From: a virus
Virus record (IMG/VR): IMGVR_UViG_3300033981_001375
Span: 1-25,064 of that record
Reading direction: 5' to 3' (one strand)
Length of the DNA stretch: 25,064 nucleotides
The notes beneath the pieces were generated by a model that saw only the letters and a list, made by a program, of their open reading frames with translations, did no database searches and had not been told where the DNA came from. The translations under genes and the position numbers were made by a program. Of the stretch, positions 22,770 to 25,064 are shown piece after piece; positions within the stretch are counted from its first letter, which is position 1; every line of letters starts with the position of its first letter.

Positions 22770-24935
22770 CTATACAAGCCAGTCCGTACTCGGGGGGCTT
22801 GTGGCTGGATCGGACATTGTGGTGGGGCTGGCCTGGGTGCCGTAGAGCTTCAGGTCAGCTATTTGCATCATGTTGCCGTCTGTCCTGAGGGTTGGAAACA
22901 CCAGGCGGTATGTGGTAAGTGCGGACAGACCATCTAGGGAGACGGCTGGAGCTTCTGTCAGTCGTGCAGTGGGCAGCTGAAGGCCGCCCGAGATGAGAAG
23001 ATCCCATCCGCCATTTCGCTGCCCATAGATCTGGTAAGAGGCAGGATCCCTGCCTGGCATGTCATTGGCTGTGGTTACCCTGAACCCAGTGATGTGGGTT
23101 GCTGTCAAGTAGCTGAACTCAATACCAGCGTTGCTACCTCCGATATTCAAATACTTTGTTACGGGATCATTATCAAACGCATTGCCTACCTTCTCAAAGG
23201 TTGGGGAGGCACTAAAACCATCAAGATCTATTGCTGTAATCCCTACGGGCGAGGGGAGAAGCCCTGGTGCTGGTGCTGGTGCTGGTGTTGGTGTTGGCGG
23301 CGCTGGTGCCGGTGGTGCCGGTGGTGCAGGAGTAGGAGTGGGGGCTGGTGGCGCTGGAGTGGGAGCTGGCGTGCTGCCGTGGCCATAGAGCTTCAATTCA
23401 GAAATCTGCATCATCTGGTTTTCTGCTCTGAGCGTCGGGAAAATCACCCGGTAGCTCGACAGAATTGGCAGCTCTGGCAATGCAATGCTGTTGCCAGCAG
23501 TGAGACGCGCCGCTGGTAGTTGCAAAGCACCTGAGGTGAGGAGCTGCCAGGAGCTGCCGTTGAGGCCATAGACCTGGTAAGAGGCCGGATCCCTGCCGGG
23601 CATGTCATTGGCCGTGGTGAGAGAGAACGAGCCCAAACGGGTTGGGGTCGCGAAGCGCAGCTGAATGCCTGAGTTGCTACCTCCGATGTTGAGGTATTTG
23701 GTGTTTGCATTGCTATCAAAGGCGTTGACCACCTGCTCGAATCTGGGAGAGTCACTAAAACCGTCCAGGTCGATTGCCGTGACCTCTACCGGCACCAGCG
23801 CTCCCGGTTGAGGGGCTGGTGTTGGAGGTGCTGGAGCTGGAGTTGGAGCAGGGGGTGGGGTTGGTGCTGGAGCTGGTGTTGGAGGTACCGGGGCCGGTGT
23901 TGGAGCTGGAAAAGCGCCAGTTGGTGGTGGAGTGTTCAGGAATGCCGCCACGTTCAGCCGACCACCTGTCACTGTTTTGCCCGCCAACGAGGCTGTTGGA
24001 GTGGTACTCGCTAGCAACGCTTCTCGAATCTGTTGAGCACTAGCGTTGGGATACTTTGCGGCATAAAGTGCAATCGCCCCCGTAACATGCGGCGCCGCCA
24101 TAGAGGTTCCGCTCAGGGTTGAGTAATTGTTTCCTGGCAGGGTGGAGTAAATGCCAGACGAGGGTGCGGCTAGATCTACCGTTGTCCTTCCATAATTGTA
24201 TTGTTGATTTCCGTTGACATCCAATCCTGTTACAGAGATGACGGCTTCGTAACCGGCTCTCTGCAAGGTGCTGATCCCCGATGGGTAGGAGACATGAACA
24301 TCACTGTCCCGACCGGAATTGCCAGCAGCCGCGACGAACAAAATGTCTGCCTGCGCGGCTCGAAGGATGGCGTCCTCCATCCAAGGGCCTGTTCCACCTG
24401 ACCAGGAATGGTTGCTGGCCACGATGTTGAGGCCATGACGCCGTTTCAGATCCGTCAAGTAATCCAGGGCCCTCTGGACCCCGATGGTCGTTCCGCCGCG
24501 ATTCCCTATGAATTTGATGGGGATAATTCGCAGGTTGGGGGCTACTCCAACCACACCTTGGCTATTTCCACCAACAGCCCCGATAATTCCGGCTACATGG
24601 GTGCCGTGGCCATCTTGAGGGCCGTCAAAAACCGTATTGTCGTTTCTATCGAAATCCCAGCCGCGAATATCATCAATGTAGCCGTTCCCGTCATTATCAA
24701 TTCCGTCTACGGTCTCGTGGGGGTTGACCCAGATATTCGCAGCCAGATCAGGGTGATTAAAATCCACCCCTGTGTCAATAATTCCCACATAAACATCCCT
24801 CGATCCCGTGTGGCCTGTTTTCCATGCTGCTTCGGCATTGGAGCCAAAGCCAGGGCCCATGCCCCATAAGTGGCCATTGGTGTAGCCGGGGTCATTGATG
24901 GTGACGTTGCTCGTGAAGAGCTGATCGCTGTCCAC
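22770..24935 (-). CDS. Subtilisin-like serine protease (S8) with two C-terminal discoidin-like domains
   Basis: 721 residues from a GTG start at 24935; an in-frame TGA lies 27 bp upstream with no other start between. The catalytic domain (about 40-335) is complete: VGIIDTGVD (Asp54), DGHGTHVAG (His110), AAAGNSG (oxyanion Asn206) and LSGTSMAAPHV (Ser278). A Ca-binding-like stretch (about 78-89, DGIDNDGNGYID) lies between Asp and His. Two Pro/Ala/Thr linkers separate two similar ~140-residue domains (about 381-520 and 566-700), both with TAIDLDGFS, KYLNIGGSN, TTANDMPGRDPASYQ and MQI-x-x-LKLYG, resembling F5/8-type galactose-binding folds. No N-terminal signal peptide is visible. It probably cleaves extracellular proteins if secreted by another route; substrate unknown. 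It may be host DNA beside the phage. Confidence 0.9.
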   Translation of the reverse strand: MDSDQLFTSNVTINDPGYTNGHLWGMGPGFGSNAEAAWKTGHTGSRDVYVGIIDTGVDFNHPDLAANIWVNPHETVDGIDNDGNGYIDDIRGWDFDRNDNTVFDGPQDGHGTHVAGIIGAVGGNSQGVVGVAPNLRIIPIKFIGNRGGTTIGVQRALDYLTDLKRRHGLNIVASNHSWSGGTGPWMEDAILRAAQADILFVAAAGNSGRDSDVHVSYPSGISTLQRAGYEAVISVTGLDVNGNQQYNYGRTTVDLAAPSSGIYSTLPGNNYSTLSGTSMAAPHVTGAIALYAAKYPNASAQQIREALLASTTPTASLAGKTVTGGRLNVAAFLNTPPPTGAFPAPTPAPVPPTPAPAPTPPPAPTPAPAPPTPAPQPGALVPVEVTAIDLDGFSDSPRFEQVVNAFDSNANTKYLNIGGSNSGIQLRFATPTRLGSFSLTTANDMPGRDPASYQVYGLNGSSWQLLTSGALQLPAARLTAGNSIALPELPILSSYRVIFPTLRAENQMMQISELKLYGHGSTPAPTPAPPAPTPTPAPPAPPAPAPPTPTPAPAPAPGLLPSPVGITAIDLDGFSASPTFEKVGNAFDNDPVTKYLNIGGSNAGIEFSYLTATHITGFRVTTANDMPGRDPASYQIYGQRNGGWDLLISGGLQLPTARLTEAPAVSLDGLSALTTYRLVFPTLRTDGNMMQIADLKLYGTQASPTTMSDPATSPPSTDWLV
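23268..23375. repeat. Low-complexity Pro/Ala/Thr linker DNA, second linker
   Basis: Short GGTGCT/GGTGTT-type repeats encode the linker between the two discoidin-like domains. A similar stretch at about 23812-23912 encodes the linker after the protease domain. Such runs are prone to slippage. Confidence 0.75.
23812..23912. repeat. Low-complexity Pro/Ala/Thr linker DNA, first linker
   Basis: Runs of GGTGTTGGAG / GCTGGAG type encode APTPAPVPP-style residues between the protease domain and the first discoidin-like domain. Confidence 0.75.
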
Positions 24936-25064
24936 GGTAGGCGCAGCAGTAGGGGACGGTCAAGCTAGGTCAAGCATAGCATTCGGGTCTGGGTGTGTCT
25001 ATGAGCTGTTCTTGAGTTGGTTGAAGGCGGCTCAGGGGACGGCGCGTACTCGGGGATTCCAGGG
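24936..25064. other. Non-coding right end of window
   Basis: 129 bp upstream of the subtilase. It holds the duplicated promoter region and a copy of CGTACTCGGGG (25045-25055). No gene was seen on either strand. Confidence 0.5.
24970..25015 (-). promoter_or_regulatory. Duplicated promoter region, copy 2 (subtilase gene)
   Basis: Match of 22708-22753 (40 of 46 positions). The TATGCT -10-like box lies about 45 bp before the GTG at 24935. The similarity continues weakly to about 25055, where both copies carry CGTACTCGGGG at nearly the same distance (75 and 77 bp from the repeat start). Confidence 0.6.

Noticed and set aside
22770-25064. Right-hand prophage boundary / attachment site
   Set aside because: The 46-bp repeat flanking the subtilase looks like a duplicated promoter, not an att site; no integrase or tRNA is visible, so the boundary cannot be placed.

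Overview
The window looks like the head and tail structural region of a tailed phage or prophage of siphovirus type, almost all on the minus strand, so it reads right to left. The head genes match the set seen in HI1409-type prophages: DUF1073 portal, MuF-like head protein, DUF2213 prohead protease fused to a scaffold, DUF2190-like decoration protein, DUF2184 capsid and DUF4054 connector. The tail genes follow a lambda/HK97 plan: gp10-like protein, tail terminator, major tail protein, tail chaperone with a -1 frameshift product, a very long tape measure, an L-like minor tail protein, and the start of a J-like tip protein cut by the left edge. A picocyanobacterial host (Cyanobium/Synechococcus type) is suggested by the style of several small proteins, by a 53-59 aa protein resembling NblA, and by the subtilase with Pro/Ala/Thr linkers. 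This host call is inference. No integrase, attachment site, tRNA, rRNA or CRISPR array was found.

Layout in transcription order. (1) 25064-22203: a subtilisin-like protease and a coiled-coil protein, each behind a copy of the same upstream sequence. The second gene has its own terminator, so this part may be host or cargo DNA beside the phage operon. (2) 22202-17209: a small NblA-like gene, terminase small and large subunits, a 131-bp gap carrying four 21-bp tandem repeats, the portal and the MuF-like protein. (3) 17212-13816: a block of about 3.4 kb splits the head operon. It holds five small minus-strand genes in three transcription units, each unit driven by a near-identical 90-bp promoter/leader module, then four plus-strand genes (XRE regulator, Lys-rich small protein, metallophosphoesterase, 58-aa protein). 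(4) 13815-8378: protease/scaffold, decoration protein, capsid, connector genes and major tail protein, with short overlaps typical of translational coupling, ending at a strong terminator. (5) 8323-1: tail assembly genes, including a textbook slippery heptamer at 7597-7603 and a 1981-residue tape measure with a built-in lambda R-like lysozyme domain.

The most unusual features are the three promoter/leader modules of identical length and spacing (15970-16071, 16306-16407, 17111-17212), the 21-bp iteron-like array between terL and the portal gene, and a strongly orientation-biased 7-mer (CTCGGGG). Several small genes below 60 codons (15372-15548, 16618-16782, 22023-22202) were found by direct translation.
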